The notes: generated by a model not told the origin, from the sequence alone. A DNA stretch of 57,947 nt from Verrucomicrobiota bacterium (GCA_003219005.1 QHPG01000101.1:1-57947); one strand, 5' to 3'. Positions 23,209 to 32,908 are shown, counted from the first letter of the stretch. Made by a program: numbers and translations.

Positions 23209-24642
23209 TCAGTAACGATAGTGCTCTGATTTAAATGGCCCGTCGATGGGGATGCCGAGGTAATCGGCTTGTTGTTGGGAAAGCTTGGTGAGCTTGACGC
23301 CGATTTTTTCCAAGTGCAGGCGCGCAACTTCTTCGTCGAGTTTTTTCGGCAAAACGTACACGCCAACTTTGTAGGTGTCGCGGTTTCTCCAGAGATCGAG
23401 TTGCGCCAGCACTTGATTCGAAAATGAATTGGACATGACGAAGCTCGGGTGACCGGTGGCGCAACCGAGATTCACCAGCCGCCCTTCGGCGAGCAGGAAA
23501 ATTTCGTGACCATCGGGGAACGTGTACTTGTCCACCTGCGGTTTGATATTGGTTTTTTTCACGCCTTTGGCGGCGTTGAGCGCATCGACCTGAATCTCGT
23601 TATCGAAATGGCCGATGTTGGCCACGATTGCCTGATCTTTCATCCGCTGCATGTGTTCAAGCCTGATCACGTCGAGATTGCCACTGGCGGTGATATAGAT
23701 GTCGCCGCGGCCGAGCGTGTCTTCGATCGTGGTGACTTCGTAGCCTTCCATCGCTGCCTGCAACGCATTGATCGGGTCAATCTCCGCGATAATGATACGC
23801 GCGCCCTGGCCGCGCAACGATTGCGCGCAGCCTTTGCCGACGTCGCCGTAACCGCAAATCACGGCGACCTTGCCGGAAAGCATCACATCAAGCGCGCGAT
23901 TCAATCCATCTACGAGCGAATGCCGGCAGCCGTAAAGATTGTCGAACTTCGATTTGGTGACGGAATCGTTCACGTTGATGGCGGGAACGAGGAGCCGATT
24001 TTCCTGCGCCATCTTGTAAAGGCGACGCACGCCGGTTGTAGTCTCTTCCGAAACGCCGCGCCAATCTTTCGCGATCTCGTGCCAGCGATAGGGGTTCTCG
24101 CGATGAATCTCCAGCAGCAAATCTTTGATGACTTGCTCCTCCTTATTCGCGGATTTGGATTTTGCCCAATCGCTGCCTTCCTCCAGCTCGTAGCCTTTGT
24201 GAATGAGCAAGGTGGCGTCTCCGCCGTCATCAACGACGAGCTGCGGGCCTTTGCCGTCCGGATGGGAAATCGCCCGGTAGGTGCACCACCAGTAATCCTC
24301 GAGCGATTCGCCTTTCCACGCGAACACCGAGATGCCTCTTTTCGCGATTGCCGCGGCGGCATGATCTTGCGTAGAGAAAATGTTGCAGCTCGCCCACCGC
24401 ACACTCGCGCCAAGATCAACCAGTGTCTCAATCAGCACCGCGGTCTGAATCGTCATGTGCAATGAGCCTGTGATGCGCACGCCAGCCAGCTGCTTTTGCG
24501 GCGCGTACTTTTCGCGGATGGCCATCAGCCCCGGCATTTCCTTTTCGGCGATGGAAATTTCTTTTCTTCCGAACTCGGCCAGGGAGATATCAGCGATTTT
24601 GTAATCCTGTTTTATCTTCGATTCAGTGATTGTCGCGCTCAT
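23209..24642 (-). CDS. ahcY: S-adenosylhomocysteine hydrolase
   Basis: Reversibly splits S-adenosylhomocysteine into adenosine and homocysteine, clearing the product of methyltransferases. All family features are present in 477 residues: '[13 protein letters not shown]', the long-form insert '[17 protein letters not shown]', the Lys/Asp catalytic '[15 protein letters not shown]', the NAD loop '[13 protein letters not shown]' and the C-terminal 'KSEHYRY'. 16 nt separate it from metK upstream, so the two methionine-cycle genes form an operon. Confidence 0.97.
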   Translation of the reverse strand: MSATITESKIKQDYKIADISLAEFGRKEISIAEKEMPGLMAIREKYAPQKQLAGVRITGSLHMTIQTAVLIETLVDLGASVRWASCNIFSTQDHAAAAIAKRGISVFAWKGESLEDYWWCTYRAISHPDGKGPQLVVDDGGDATLLIHKGYELEEGSDWAKSKSANKEEQVIKDLLLEIHRENPYRWHEIAKDWRGVSEETTTGVRRLYKMAQENRLLVPAINVNDSVTKSKFDNLYGCRHSLVDGLNRALDVMLSGKVAVICGYGDVGKGCAQSLRGQGARIIIAEIDPINALQAAMEGYEVTTIEDTLGRGDIYITASGNLDVIRLEHMQRMKDQAIVANIGHFDNEIQVDALNAAKGVKKTNIKPQVDKYTFPDGHEIFLLAEGRLVNLGCATGHPSFVMSNSFSNQVLAQLDLWRNRDTYKVGVYVLPKKLDEEVARLHLEKIGVKLTKLSQQQADYLGIPIDGPFKSEHYRY

Positions 24643-24658
24643 AAAAGTATTCGTTTTT

Positions 24659-25837
24659 CTATCTGACAGCCTGTTTCAACGCTTCGGCCTTGTCGGTCCT
24701 TTCCCATGTGAGGGCGTCAAGATCATCTACGCGCCCGAAATGGCCGTAGTTGGTTGTCTTGCGATAAATCGGCCGAAGCAGATTCAGCTGCTTAATGATC
24801 TCAGCCGGCTTGAAATTAAAAACTTCCCAGATCGCGCGCTCCAATCTTTCCTCATCGACTTTTCCGGTGCAGAAAGTATCGACGCTGACGCTTACCGGTT
24901 CGGGGTGACCAATGGCGTACGCGAACTGGACTTCGCAACGGTCCGCCAAACCGGATGCGACCACATTCTTCGCGATCCAGCGTCCCATATATGCTGCGCT
25001 GCGATCAACTTTGCTGGGGTCTTTTCCGGAAAATGCGCCACCGCCGTGCCGTCCCATTCCGCCGTAGGTATCGCAGATGATCTTGCGGCCCGTTATACCT
25101 GCGTCGCCCTCGGGGCCACCGATTACAAACCGGCCAGTTGGGTTGATTAAATAGGTTGTCTTCTCATCCAACCATTCCGCCGGCATCACTTCTTTAATGA
25201 GAAGTTCAGTGAGTGTCTCGCGCACTTCTTTTTGCTTCACATCCTCGGCATGCTGCGAAGAAACCACGAGGGTCGTAGCTCGCACCGGCTTGTAACCATC
25301 GTACTCGATCGAGACCTGCGTTTTGGCATCGGGACGAAGCCAGGGAATTTGGCCCGATTTACGCAAGCGCGTCAGCTCCCGCCCAAGTTTATGCGCAAAA
25401 GAAATCGGCGCAGGCATTAGCTCTGGGGTTTCATTGCAAGCAAAACCAAACATCAATCCTTGATCGCCAGCGCCTTGTTCCGCAGTACCCTTTCCGTCAG
25501 CTGGAGCCTCATCGACTCCCTGTTTGATATCGCGGGATTGCTCGCTCATTTCACAAATCACCCGGCAGGTATCGGCGTGAAAAATGCAATCGCCATTGAC
25601 ATATCCGATGTCGCGGATGGCCGTGCGAACGCATTCCTCAAGGTCAAACTTCGCGTTGCTGGTTATCTCCCCGGCGACGACGACGAGGTTGCCTTTAGCG
25701 AGCGTTTCGCAAGCCACGCGGCTCAACGGGTCCTGCTCAAGACAAGCGTCGAGAACGTAATCGCTGATGGTATCGCAAACTTTATCGGGATGCCCTTCGG
25801 TGACGGACTCAGAGGAAAAAATGTAACGACGAGACAT
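24659..25837 (-). CDS. metK: S-adenosylmethionine synthetase
   Basis: Makes S-adenosylmethionine from methionine and ATP. Motifs in order: '[12 protein letters not shown]' (ATP site), '[10 protein letters not shown]' loop hexapeptide and '[19 protein letters not shown]' P-loop-like element. 392 residues is normal. First gene of the metK-ahcY operon; its leader consists largely of a palindromic repeat (25842-25926), and the gene is divergent from an ArsR-methyltransferase fusion. ATG has no clear Shine-Dalgarno (AACAAAGCC before it). Confidence 0.97.
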   Translation of the reverse strand: MSRRYIFSSESVTEGHPDKVCDTISDYVLDACLEQDPLSRVACETLAKGNLVVVAGEITSNAKFDLEECVRTAIRDIGYVNGDCIFHADTCRVICEMSEQSRDIKQGVDEAPADGKGTAEQGAGDQGLMFGFACNETPELMPAPISFAHKLGRELTRLRKSGQIPWLRPDAKTQVSIEYDGYKPVRATTLVVSSQHAEDVKQKEVRETLTELLIKEVMPAEWLDEKTTYLINPTGRFVIGGPEGDAGITGRKIICDTYGGMGRHGGGAFSGKDPSKVDRSAAYMGRWIAKNVVASGLADRCEVQFAYAIGHPEPVSVSVDTFCTGKVDEERLERAIWEVFNFKPAEIIKQLNLLRPIYRKTTNYGHFGRVDDLDALTWERTDKAEALKQAVR

Positions 25838-25841
25838 GGCT

Positions 25842-25926
25842 TTGTTGAAGCGTTGAAGCGTTAAAGCGGCTGGCGGTCGTAGACGTTTTCAACGTTATAA
25901 CGATTCAACGCTTCAACGGTGTAACG
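25842..25926. repeat. inverted repeat in the metK leader
   Basis: CGTTGAAGCG (25851-25860) and its exact complement CGCTTCAACG (25909-25918), with additional TTGAAG units and an internal TTCAACGTTATAACG. Begins 4 nt upstream of the metK start codon, so the mRNA leader could form a large hairpin. No SAM-riboswitch consensus was recognised. Confidence 0.6.
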
Positions 25927-25951
25927 ATGTCCACAGACATATTGACCAATC

Positions 25952-25984
25952 ATGATGCGTGGATATATCGTTGGCTGGCATCAT
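25952..25984. promoter_or_regulatory. candidate operator between metK and the ArsR-type regulator
   Basis: ATGATGC and GCATCAT form a 7-bp inverted repeat 19 nt apart, enclosing the perfect 8-bp palindrome GATATATC (25962-25969). It touches the start codon of the regulator, a common place for an autoregulatory ArsR site. Function inferred from position and symmetry. Confidence 0.4.
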
Positions 25985-26915
25985 GGCGTCAACGATTAAT
26001 TTGTTGCGGTTGCTGGCAGACCCGACTCGACTGCGCCTGTTGCTGCTTCTCGAACAGGAAGAACTTTCTGTAGCAGAGCTCCAGCAACTTCTGGGCATGG
26101 GCCAATCACGAATTTCGAGTCATTTGGCGCAATTGAAACGCGCCGGCGTAGTCTCCGATCGCAGGGTCGGGAAGAATGTCTATTATGGCGCAAACCATCA
26201 GGGCCGGAATTTACAGCGAGAGCGTGTGGCAGAAATAACGCGGCTGCTGGCGCGCGAACTGCCGGAAACGTCGCGCGATCGCACCGGTCTCAAACTCGTC
26301 CTGCACAAGCGGCAGGACAAAGCGCGGAAATACTTCGACGAGCTGGCCGGCAAGTTTGGCCGAAGTTACGTGCCGGGCCGCTCGTGGAAGGCGCTGGCAC
26401 ATACGCTCATTACTCTTCTACCGCCGCTGACGGTGGCCGACCTCGGAGCAGGCGAGGGGACACTCTCGCAGTTGCTGGCGAAGAAGGCGCGCAAAGTGAT
26501 CGCCGTTGATAATTCGCCAAAGATGGTTGAGTTCGGCTCGCAACTGGCGAAGAAACATGGATTCAAGAACCTCGAGTATCGGCTCGGCGACATTGAAGAT
26601 CCGCCTATCGCGAAAAACAATATCGATCTGGCAATTCTCAGCCAGGCTTTGCATCACGCTATTCATCCCGAGCGAGCCGTCGCGGCTGCCCGTCGAATTT
26701 TAAAACGCAGCGGCCGATTGGTGATTCTCGATCTTTTGAGTCACCGATTCGAACGCGCTCGCGAATTGTATGCAGATCACTGGCTCGGATTCAGTGAAGT
26801 GCAATTGCATCAGTTTCTGGAAAAAGGCGGTTTCAGAGACATTGAAGTCAGCGTGGTTTCTCGAGAGACGCAGAGCCCGCATTTTCAAACCGTCTTCGCA
26901 ACAGGCATAAAGTGA
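25983..26915 (+). CDS. ArsR-family regulator fused to a SAM-binding methyltransferase domain
   Basis: 310 residues. N-terminal winged helix (about 1-75): 'LLADPTRLRLLLLLEQEELSV' and 'GQSRISSHLAQLKRAGVV'. C-terminal class I methyltransferase fold from about 140, with motif I 'VADLGAGEGTLSQLL', 'VIAVDNSPKM' and 'LDLLSH'. Divergent from metK-ahcY, which fits a regulator that measures SAM/SAH and controls the methionine cycle, as shown for the ArsR-type regulator SahR in Proteobacteria; this link is an inference. The track's GTG 25959 is possible, but ATG 25983 starts at the conserved helix. Confidence 0.88.
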   Translation: MASTINLLRLLADPTRLRLLLLLEQEELSVAELQQLLGMGQSRISSHLAQLKRAGVVSDRRVGKNVYYGANHQGRNLQRERVAEITRLLARELPETSRDRTGLKLVLHKRQDKARKYFDELAGKFGRSYVPGRSWKALAHTLITLLPPLTVADLGAGEGTLSQLLAKKARKVIAVDNSPKMVEFGSQLAKKHGFKNLEYRLGDIEDPPIAKNNIDLAILSQALHHAIHPERAVAAARRILKRSGRLVILDLLSHRFERARELYADHWLGFSEVQLHQFLEKGGFRDIEVSVVSRETQSPHFQTVFATGIK

Positions 26916-26986
26916 ACAAGGAGCGGCATCTTTGTGTCTAACGTTTGCCGTTGAGCTATAATCTGAACCAACCGAAATCTGTGGCT

Positions 26987-28987
26987 ATGAGCGGCTTCTT
27001 CGAGGAAGTGAAGCGGCGAAAAGTTTACCGCGTGGCCCTCGCCTACGTGGTTGTAAGCTGGGCACTGGCGCAAGGCCTTGCTCAAGTCCTTCCAGTTTTC
27101 GAAATTCCGAACTCGGTGATTCGCCCAGTGATTGCGGTAATGCTGATCGGTTTTCCGGTCGCGCTCGTTCTTGCCTGGGTGTTCGACGTGACGCCGCAGG
27201 GAATCAAAGCGACGCCGACGGTTGCGTCGCCCAAACAAGTTCGGCGCAACATCGCCTTGTTGACCGTTGCCGGCGTAGCCATTTCCGCCGGCGTGGGTTT
27301 TTTTGTCCTTCCGCGCGCAGTTGCCCACAAGATCGACAAATCGATTGCAGTATTGCCGTTTGAAAATCTAAGCGCCGAAAAAGAAAACGCCTATTTCGCT
27401 GATGGCATCCAGGACGACGTGCTCACCAATTTGTCGAAAATCGGTGATCTGAAAGTAATTTCGCGCACGTCGGTCATGCCGTATCGAGGAAAGGCATCGA
27501 ATGTTCGTGAAATCGGCAAGGCACTGGGCGTCTCGACGATTTTGGAAGGCAGTGTTCGCCGTTTCGGCAATCGGGTGCGTGTGAACGTTCAATTGATTAA
27601 CACCGCGAATGACCAGCACATCTGGGCGGAAGATTACGATGGCGATTTGACCGATGTGTTCGCAATTCAAACTGACCTGGCACAGAAAATCGCGAGTGAA
27701 CTCCGGGCGAAATTGTCACCAAGCGAAAAAGCGCAGATCGAAAGCAAGCCAACTGAAAATGGCGAGGCCTACTTTGCTTTTGTCCAGGCGCACAATCTTT
27801 CCTGCGCCTTTGAGGATTTCGACAAACTGAAACAAGGCGAGCAGCTCTATGACCGAGCAATCGAGCTCGACCCAAAATTCGCACTCGCCATGGCGCGCTA
27901 CTCGCAACTGGAAAGCTGGGTCGTGCACACATTCGAGCGCACGTCGCAGCGCCGGGAGAAAGCGCGCAATCTAGCCGAGCGCGGTTTGCAGTTGCAACCC
28001 GACCTTCCAGAGGCACATCTCGCCCTGGGGTTCTCATATTATTACGGCGACAACAACTTCGATGCGGCATTAAGAGAATTCGAAATCGCGCAGCAGGGAT
28101 TGCCTAACGAATCTGAGGTTTATCTCGCCATCGGCGCAATCCAGCGCCGGCAGGGAAAATGGGCAGAATCGACGGCTAGTCTGGAGAAAGCAGTCAGTTT
28201 AAATCCCAAGGACATCTGGTCGCTTCAAAATCTCAGTTTCAATTACCAGATGCTGCGAAATTACGATGCGGCTAACAAAACCATCGACCGCGCTCTCGCT
28301 CTCGACCCGACAGCTTTCGAACCATTGGAAGTTAAATCCAAACTGGCGATCGCTTGGAGCGGCGACTTCAGCGTCGCGGAGAAAGCATTCGAGGCAGTGA
28401 AATCGGTCCCGATGACCAAAGAGCAGAAAGTCAAGACTGCCGGAGGGCGGGCGAATGTCTTTCTGTTGGAACGCAAGTACAGCGAGGGATTGCAGGTAGC
28501 AGAAAGCCTGCCGGACGATCAACTCGCAGCTCTCTCGGGCGCCTTGTGCGGCAAGTACTATCTCATCGGCTTTGCCCGAAAATCTTTGCACGATGAGGAC
28601 GGCGCGCGAACGGCTTTTCTTAAGGCGAGGAGTGCTGCGGAGGAGCAACTGAAACGAAGTCCCGACGCTGCGGATACGCACATTCAACTGGCAAGAGTGC
28701 TTGCCTACCTCGGTGAAAAGGATGCTGCGCTGGCGGAGGCGCAACGGGCAACTGAACTGCAACCCGAGAGCAAGGACGCCTTTAGTGGCCCGGAGATCAC
28801 CGCTGGTGTGGCTGAAGTGCATGCGGTTCTTGGGAACAATGGTCGCGCGATTGAAATCCTCGACGGACTATTGAACCGGCCAAGCTCCATCACCGTGGAG
28901 TATTTAAAAGTAAATCCGATTTGGGATTCGTTGCGAAACGATCCGAATTTTCAAGTTTTGCTTACCAAATACAGTGGCAAAGCGTAA
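26987..28987 (+). CDS. membrane protein with TolB-like and TPR domains
   Basis: 666 residues from ATG 26987 (MSGFFEEVKRRKVYRVALAY). Two helices (about 18-35 and 46-66) and a third (about 84-105) anchor the protein; then a TolB N-terminal-like domain from about 117 ('KSIAVLPFENLSAEKENAYFADG') and about seven TPR repeats to the end. This arrangement is often annotated as adenylate-cyclase-like, but no cyclase domain is present here. Probably a scaffold or part of a signalling module in the envelope. The next gene starts before this stop (14-nt overlap). Confidence 0.85.
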   Translation: MSGFFEEVKRRKVYRVALAYVVVSWALAQGLAQVLPVFEIPNSVIRPVIAVMLIGFPVALVLAWVFDVTPQGIKATPTVASPKQVRRNIALLTVAGVAISAGVGFFVLPRAVAHKIDKSIAVLPFENLSAEKENAYFADGIQDDVLTNLSKIGDLKVISRTSVMPYRGKASNVREIGKALGVSTILEGSVRRFGNRVRVNVQLINTANDQHIWAEDYDGDLTDVFAIQTDLAQKIASELRAKLSPSEKAQIESKPTENGEAYFAFVQAHNLSCAFEDFDKLKQGEQLYDRAIELDPKFALAMARYSQLESWVVHTFERTSQRREKARNLAERGLQLQPDLPEAHLALGFSYYYGDNNFDAALREFEIAQQGLPNESEVYLAIGAIQRRQGKWAESTASLEKAVSLNPKDIWSLQNLSFNYQMLRNYDAANKTIDRALALDPTAFEPLEVKSKLAIAWSGDFSVAEKAFEAVKSVPMTKEQKVKTAGGRANVFLLERKYSEGLQVAESLPDDQLAALSGALCGKYYLIGFARKSLHDEDGARTAFLKARSAAEEQLKRSPDAADTHIQLARVLAYLGEKDAALAEAQRATELQPESKDAFSGPEITAGVAEVHAVLGNNGRAIEILDGLLNRPSSITVEYLKVNPIWDSLRNDPNFQVLLTKYSGKA

Positions 28988-29735
28988 GGCCGCGCTGCTC
29001 CTTCTCGCCGTTGCAGCCACGGCGCACGCGGATTGGACGATTCGCGCGACCGATTCGGAACCCGGACGCGCCGGCATCGCGCATCGGCATGTCGTTCTAG
29101 AAAACGCTAGTGGGAGTGAGAGCGCCGTTGTCGATCTTGCAATTTTCTCTGCTAAATCCTGCACCCTGCGCGTAATTGACAATCCAACCGGTGAAACTTT
29201 GTCCGACACGATGCCACGCGAGAAATGCGCCGCGGGCGTGAACGGCGGTTATTTCAGCGTGGATTTCGCGCCGATCGGCTTATTGATAAGCGATGGCAGA
29301 ATGATTGCGCCGTTGCAACGCGCTCGGTTGATTACCGGTGTGCTGAGCGCGTCGGCACGCGGAGTTCAGATCCTACGAGTCCGCGAATTTTCACTACGAG
29401 AAAAAATAGGCGCTGCGGTTCAATGTGGCCCGTTTCTTGTCGATCATGACGAGCGCGTTCGTGGTTTGAATGATTCGACTTCGGCGCGGCGGACTTTTGC
29501 CGCGATCGCAATGAATGATCGCGCGTTGCTTGGAGTTTGCTCTGAAATCTCGCTCGCCGAATTGGCAACAATTCTTGCCACAACGCGATTGGGGGATGAT
29601 TTGAAAATTCAGCGTGCACTGAATCTCGATGGCGGGTCGTCGAGCGCATTTTGGTTCGCGCGCGAGAACGGCAGCGCGTTTTCGATTCGAGAGCAAAAAT
29701 CGGTGCGGGATTTTGTAGCTGTCCTGCCGAAATAA
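28974..29735 (+). CDS. exported phosphodiester glycosidase family protein (NAGPA domain)
   Basis: 253 residues with a signal peptide (KAALLLLAVAATAHA) and a NAGPA/DUF2233 domain: 'GVNGGYFSVDFAPIGLLISDG' near the middle and 'ALNLDGGSSSAFWF' near the end are the characteristic motifs. Homologous domains uncover or remove sugars attached through phosphodiester bonds; the bacterial substrate here is unknown. GTG start overlaps the stop of the TPR gene, so the two are probably coupled. An intrinsic terminator made of a palindromic repeat follows. Confidence 0.85.
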   Translation: MAKRKAALLLLAVAATAHADWTIRATDSEPGRAGIAHRHVVLENASGSESAVVDLAIFSAKSCTLRVIDNPTGETLSDTMPREKCAAGVNGGYFSVDFAPIGLLISDGRMIAPLQRARLITGVLSASARGVQILRVREFSLREKIGAAVQCGPFLVDHDERVRGLNDSTSARRTFAAIAMNDRALLGVCSEISLAELATILATTRLGDDLKIQRALNLDGGSSSAFWFARENGSAFSIREQKSVRDFVAVLPK

Positions 29736-29737
29736 AG

Positions 29738-29800
29738 TTGTAGGGCAGGCGCTGCGCCTGCCATTTTTTTGATTCGGCAACCGGAGCGGTCGCCCTACAA
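29738..29800. repeat. palindromic repeat, TTGTAGGGC family
   Basis: Terminal TTGTAGGGC and GCCCTACAA, perfect 9-nt arms, enclosing a GGCAGGC/GCCTGCC hairpin. It fills the whole gap between two co-directional genes. Confidence 0.85.
29744..29770 (+). terminator. intrinsic terminator formed by the repeat
   Basis: GGCAGGC-GCTGC-GCCTGCC stem-loop followed by ATTTTTTT, 8 nt after the phosphodiester glycosidase stop codon. A good rho-independent terminator by eye. Confidence 0.7.
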
Positions 29801-29808
29801 TCTTGCCG

Positions 29809-30618
29809 ATGAAAACATTTGGCGGATTCAGATCAGGAAATGAATTTTTCTACGGCGAAGTGTGTGGCGACGATGTGCACGTGCTGGCAAAGCCGTATTG
29901 GATCGAGATCGAACCGACCGGCGATGTACGGAAGCTGCCAGATTTGCCTGTCGATCTTCCCGTGGCGCCATCGAAATTAATCGCGGTCGGCCTGAATTAC
30001 TCCGATCACATCGCCGAGATGAAACGAACCGAAGTGGGTGCGCCGTTAGTCTGGTTTAAGGCGCCGAGCTCGCTTTTGCCGCATAAGGGCGCGATCGAAA
30101 TTGCGTTTCCCGAAAATCGAACGGATTTCGAAGTAGAACTCGCGGTCGTGATCGGCGCTCCAACGAAAAACGTCAGTGTAAACGAGGCGCTCAATCATGT
30201 GTTCGGTTACACAATCGGCCTCGATATTACCGACCGCGATTTGCAAAAACAGGAAAAGCAATTTGGCCGTTGCAAATCGTTTGATACTTACACACCAATT
30301 GGGCCATTCGTTTATGCCGATGTGGATGTGAGCGATGTTTCGCTCGAGCTGCGGCAGAATGGCGAGCTGCGGCAAAGCACGCGCACGAGCCGAATGATCT
30401 ATTCGGTTGCGCAGCTTGTTTCATTCGCGAGTCAGTCACTTACACTTTTGCCGGGCGACGTGATTTTGAGCGGAACGCCCGCCGGCGTCGGACCGATTCG
30501 TGCCGGAGATCAATTGGAAGCAGCAATCGACAATTGGCCGCGGCTGCGCAACCGCGTCTCGGTCGCCGAGCGCGCTTCCGGCCGCGATGCTGAAGAAAGC
30601 CCAATTATTACAACTTGA
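29809..30618 (+). CDS. fumarylacetoacetate hydrolase family protein
   Basis: Member of the FAH/YcgM family, which hydrolyses, decarboxylates or hydrates 2-oxo acids from aromatic or sugar-acid catabolism. Conserved 'IAVGLNYSDHIAEM', metal-ligand 'DFEVELAVVIG', 'GYTIGLDITDRDLQ' and the terminal 'ILSGTPAGVGPI' make the family sure; the substrate is not. No pathway partner is adjacent. ATG 29809 preferred to the TTG used by the track. About 170 nt without a gene follow before exbB. Confidence 0.92.
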   Translation: MKTFGGFRSGNEFFYGEVCGDDVHVLAKPYWIEIEPTGDVRKLPDLPVDLPVAPSKLIAVGLNYSDHIAEMKRTEVGAPLVWFKAPSSLLPHKGAIEIAFPENRTDFEVELAVVIGAPTKNVSVNEALNHVFGYTIGLDITDRDLQKQEKQFGRCKSFDTYTPIGPFVYADVDVSDVSLELRQNGELRQSTRTSRMIYSVAQLVSFASQSLTLLPGDVILSGTPAGVGPIRAGDQLEAAIDNWPRLRNRVSVAERASGRDAEESPIITT

Positions 30619-30789
30619 AACACTTGCCTTACATCCCAGCAGTAGAGATATTTCGATTCAAAGATGCGACCTCGATGTAATCGTCGCCGAAAAAATGAAA
30701 AGTTTTGCTCGACTCGCAAGCAACTCGTCTGCGATAAGAGAAAACCTGTCTCGAAATCGAACCGGTCAGATCAAACTCCTGCTTCAACT

Positions 30790-31830
30790 ATGAAAACATT
30801 ACTTACGATCTCTCTATGCTCACTCGCGCTTGCGCTCACTTCGCTCGCGCAATCTCCGCCGCCGGCACAAGCTCGGCCCGCAGCGCCCGGTACGAATCCA
30901 GCGGCCCAGGCCCCGGGAAATCCTGCCGCGGCAGCGCAGGCGCCTGCTACAAACGTTCCGCCTGGGCAGGCTGCAGCGCCAGGGCAACCTGCAGCGGCAG
31001 GACAGCCCGCAGCGCCGGGGGCGCCAGCGGCGATGAGCCCGGCTGCGCCAGCTCAAGCTGGGAGCGTGCCGTCTGGCGAATCTCCCGCGGTCACCACTAC
31101 GATAAGCCCCGCAGCCGCAAACCCGCCGCCAGCTGCTGAAGCGCAAACCAGCGGCGGCGTACTGGGGAGCAATTGGTTGATCGACAAGTTTCACAAGGGC
31201 GGGCCGGTCATGTGGCCGATTCTGATCGTGTCGATCATTGCGCTTACGGTAGTGATCGAGCGAATCTTTTGGTGGAGTGGCCGCTGGTTCCGACGCGATC
31301 CCAAACGGATCGAGAAAGTGTTCACAGCGATTGAGAACGGCGACACCACTGAGGCCTCGCGGCTTTCGCGTGGATCGCGCGACCCGATTTTGCGCATGAT
31401 GTGGAACGGGCTCAACCACCAACACGCTTCGCTGCAGGGTGCTTTACAGGTCGCCGCTGGTATCGAGATCAAGCGCGCTGGCCGATTTCTCGTTGTGATG
31501 GACACTCTGGTCACACTTGCGCCTTTGCTCGGTCTGCTGGGCACTATTACCGGTCTTATCAGGTCGTTCAGTTTTCTCGGTAACGAAGAGCTCGCTGTAC
31601 AGGCGGTCACCGGCGGTATCGCCGAGGCGCTCATTGCCACGGCTTGCGGTCTTGGCATCGCCATCTTCGCTCTGATTCCCTTTAACTTTTTTACTTCCCG
31701 AGTGTCTAACTTAGAGTTCGAACTGCAGACGGCAGCCACAAACCTGGAGGTGATGTTGGGAACGCAAGCTGCGCAGCATGAAGTGGAGATCGCCAGAACA
31801 GCGACCACCGGGAAAGGCTCGTCGATTTAA
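30790..31830 (+). CDS. exbB: ExbB/TolQ-type proton channel with Pro/Ala-rich N-terminal region
   Basis: 347 residues. A signal peptide (MKTLLTISLCSLALALTSLA) is followed by about 100 residues rich in Pro, Ala, Gln and Gly, probably a disordered periplasmic stretch, and then the MotA_TolQ_ExbB domain with three helices: 'VMWPILIVSIIALTVVIERI', 'LVTLAPLLGLLGTITGLI' and 'EALIATACGLGIAIFALIPF'. Forms the proton-driven motor with ExbD to energise TonB. First gene of exbB-exbD-tonB-exbD. The ORF in the track begins 42 codons earlier in non-conserved sequence. Confidence 0.93.
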   Translation: MKTLLTISLCSLALALTSLAQSPPPAQARPAAPGTNPAAQAPGNPAAAAQAPATNVPPGQAAAPGQPAAAGQPAAPGAPAAMSPAAPAQAGSVPSGESPAVTTTISPAAANPPPAAEAQTSGGVLGSNWLIDKFHKGGPVMWPILIVSIIALTVVIERIFWWSGRWFRRDPKRIEKVFTAIENGDTTEASRLSRGSRDPILRMMWNGLNHQHASLQGALQVAAGIEIKRAGRFLVVMDTLVTLAPLLGLLGTITGLIRSFSFLGNEELAVQAVTGGIAEALIATACGLGIAIFALIPFNFFTSRVSNLEFELQTAATNLEVMLGTQAAQHEVEIARTATTGKGSSI

Positions 31831-31839
31831 GGTATTGTA

Positions 31840-32274
31840 ATGCACGTAGCCTCACCCATTCCTCACAAAAAAGCGCGGATCGAGATCATCCCGTTGATCG
31901 ACATCATGTTCTTTTTGCTCGCCAGTTTCATGATGGTGAGCTTGAGCCAGGTGCACATGAAAGGGGTGAAGGTGAACTTGCCATCGGGCGTTTCGGGTGA
32001 GACGCAGACAAAGCGCGAGTACCTCAGTGTATCGGTCGATAAAGACGGTCATTACTTTTTCGACAAAGACGAAGTCGGCGACGACGAGCTGCTGAATCGT
32101 ATGCGCAAAGCTCACCAAGCAGCCCCTGAAGCGAAAGTGTTTCTTCGGGGCGATCGGGAGTCGGCCCATCTGAACGTTGCCCATGCGCTCGAAATAATCC
32201 GCGCGTCCGGCTACTATAAAGTCTCGTTCGAAATTAAGAGCGAATCGCTGAAGGGAGTTCCTGGAGCCCGGTAA
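31840..32274 (+). CDS. exbD: ExbD/TolR-type biopolymer transport protein, first copy
   Basis: 144 residues with one N-terminal helix carrying the conserved aspartate of the proton path ('IEIIPLIDIMFFLLASFMM') and a periplasmic domain ending 'VSFEIKSES'. Works with ExbB. Nine nt after exbB with AAGG upstream of the ATG, and 6 nt before tonB. Its first 60 residues are nearly identical to the second ExbD at 32927, pointing to a duplication. Confidence 0.93.
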   Translation: MHVASPIPHKKARIEIIPLIDIMFFLLASFMMVSLSQVHMKGVKVNLPSGVSGETQTKREYLSVSVDKDGHYFFDKDEVGDDELLNRMRKAHQAAPEAKVFLRGDRESAHLNVAHALEIIRASGYYKVSFEIKSESLKGVPGAR

Positions 32275-32280
32275 CTGGTT

Positions 32281-32895
32281 ATGGCAAAAGAGCGAGTAAG
32301 ACCATTGATCTACCGGCCACCGCCCCGGTGGTATTTCTGGACCGCCTTTGGCCTTGCGTTAGCGATCCATCTCACAGCCGTCGCAGTGTCTCAAAGGCAC
32401 GAGGCCGCGGCAGTGGAGCTTCCTCCCCAACCGCCGCAGGTCGTTGAGGCGGTGTTGGCGCCCCCGGAGTCCACACCACCGCCGGAAGACATTCCGTTGC
32501 CTGAGCCTCCTCCTCCGCCCGACATTAAGCCAGAGTTCGTCGAGGAAAGAACACCGCCACCGCGGCCTCCACCAGCGGCTGAACGCCCGAAATTTACCCC
32601 GATCAAGCAATCCGCAATGTCGATGTCCCAAGCAAAAGCGCTTGCCGTTAACTCGCCGCGCCCGCCTTATCCGTACGAGGCACGTGCAAAGAGGATCACG
32701 GGCAGCGGAGTGATCACCGCCACCGTTGACCCAGCATCCGGCAACGTAACTGATGCTTCCGTCACGAAAAGTACTGGGAGTTCCATACTGGATGAGGCCG
32801 CCGTCAGCGCCTTTCGGCGGTGGAGATTTAGGCCGGGGTCAGTGTCCAAGGTCACGATTCCCATCACCTTTACTTTAACCGGCGCCTCGTACTAA
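32281..32895 (+). CDS. tonB: TonB-family energy transducer
   Basis: 204 residues: a membrane helix at about 20-37, a proline-rich spacer ('PPPEDIPLPEPPPPPDIKPE') that spans the periplasm, and a C-terminal TonB domain from about 115 with 'NSPRPPYPYEARAKRITGSG', 'AVSAFRRWRFRPGS' and a beta-strand end. Energises outer-membrane transporters. No TonB-dependent receptor is in this window. Located between two exbD genes. Confidence 0.92.
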   Translation: MAKERVRPLIYRPPPRWYFWTAFGLALAIHLTAVAVSQRHEAAAVELPPQPPQVVEAVLAPPESTPPPEDIPLPEPPPPPDIKPEFVEERTPPPRPPPAAERPKFTPIKQSAMSMSQAKALAVNSPRPPYPYEARAKRITGSGVITATVDPASGNVTDASVTKSTGSSILDEAAVSAFRRWRFRPGSVSKVTIPITFTLTGASY

Positions 32896-32908
32896 CCATT
32901 CAACTAAT

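Noticed and set aside
23449-24465. 338-codon plus-strand ORF
   Set aside because: Antisense to ahcY, which is certain.
25838-25982. SAM or SAH riboswitch before metK
   Set aside because: The leader is explained by a simple inverted repeat; I could not match any riboswitch core.
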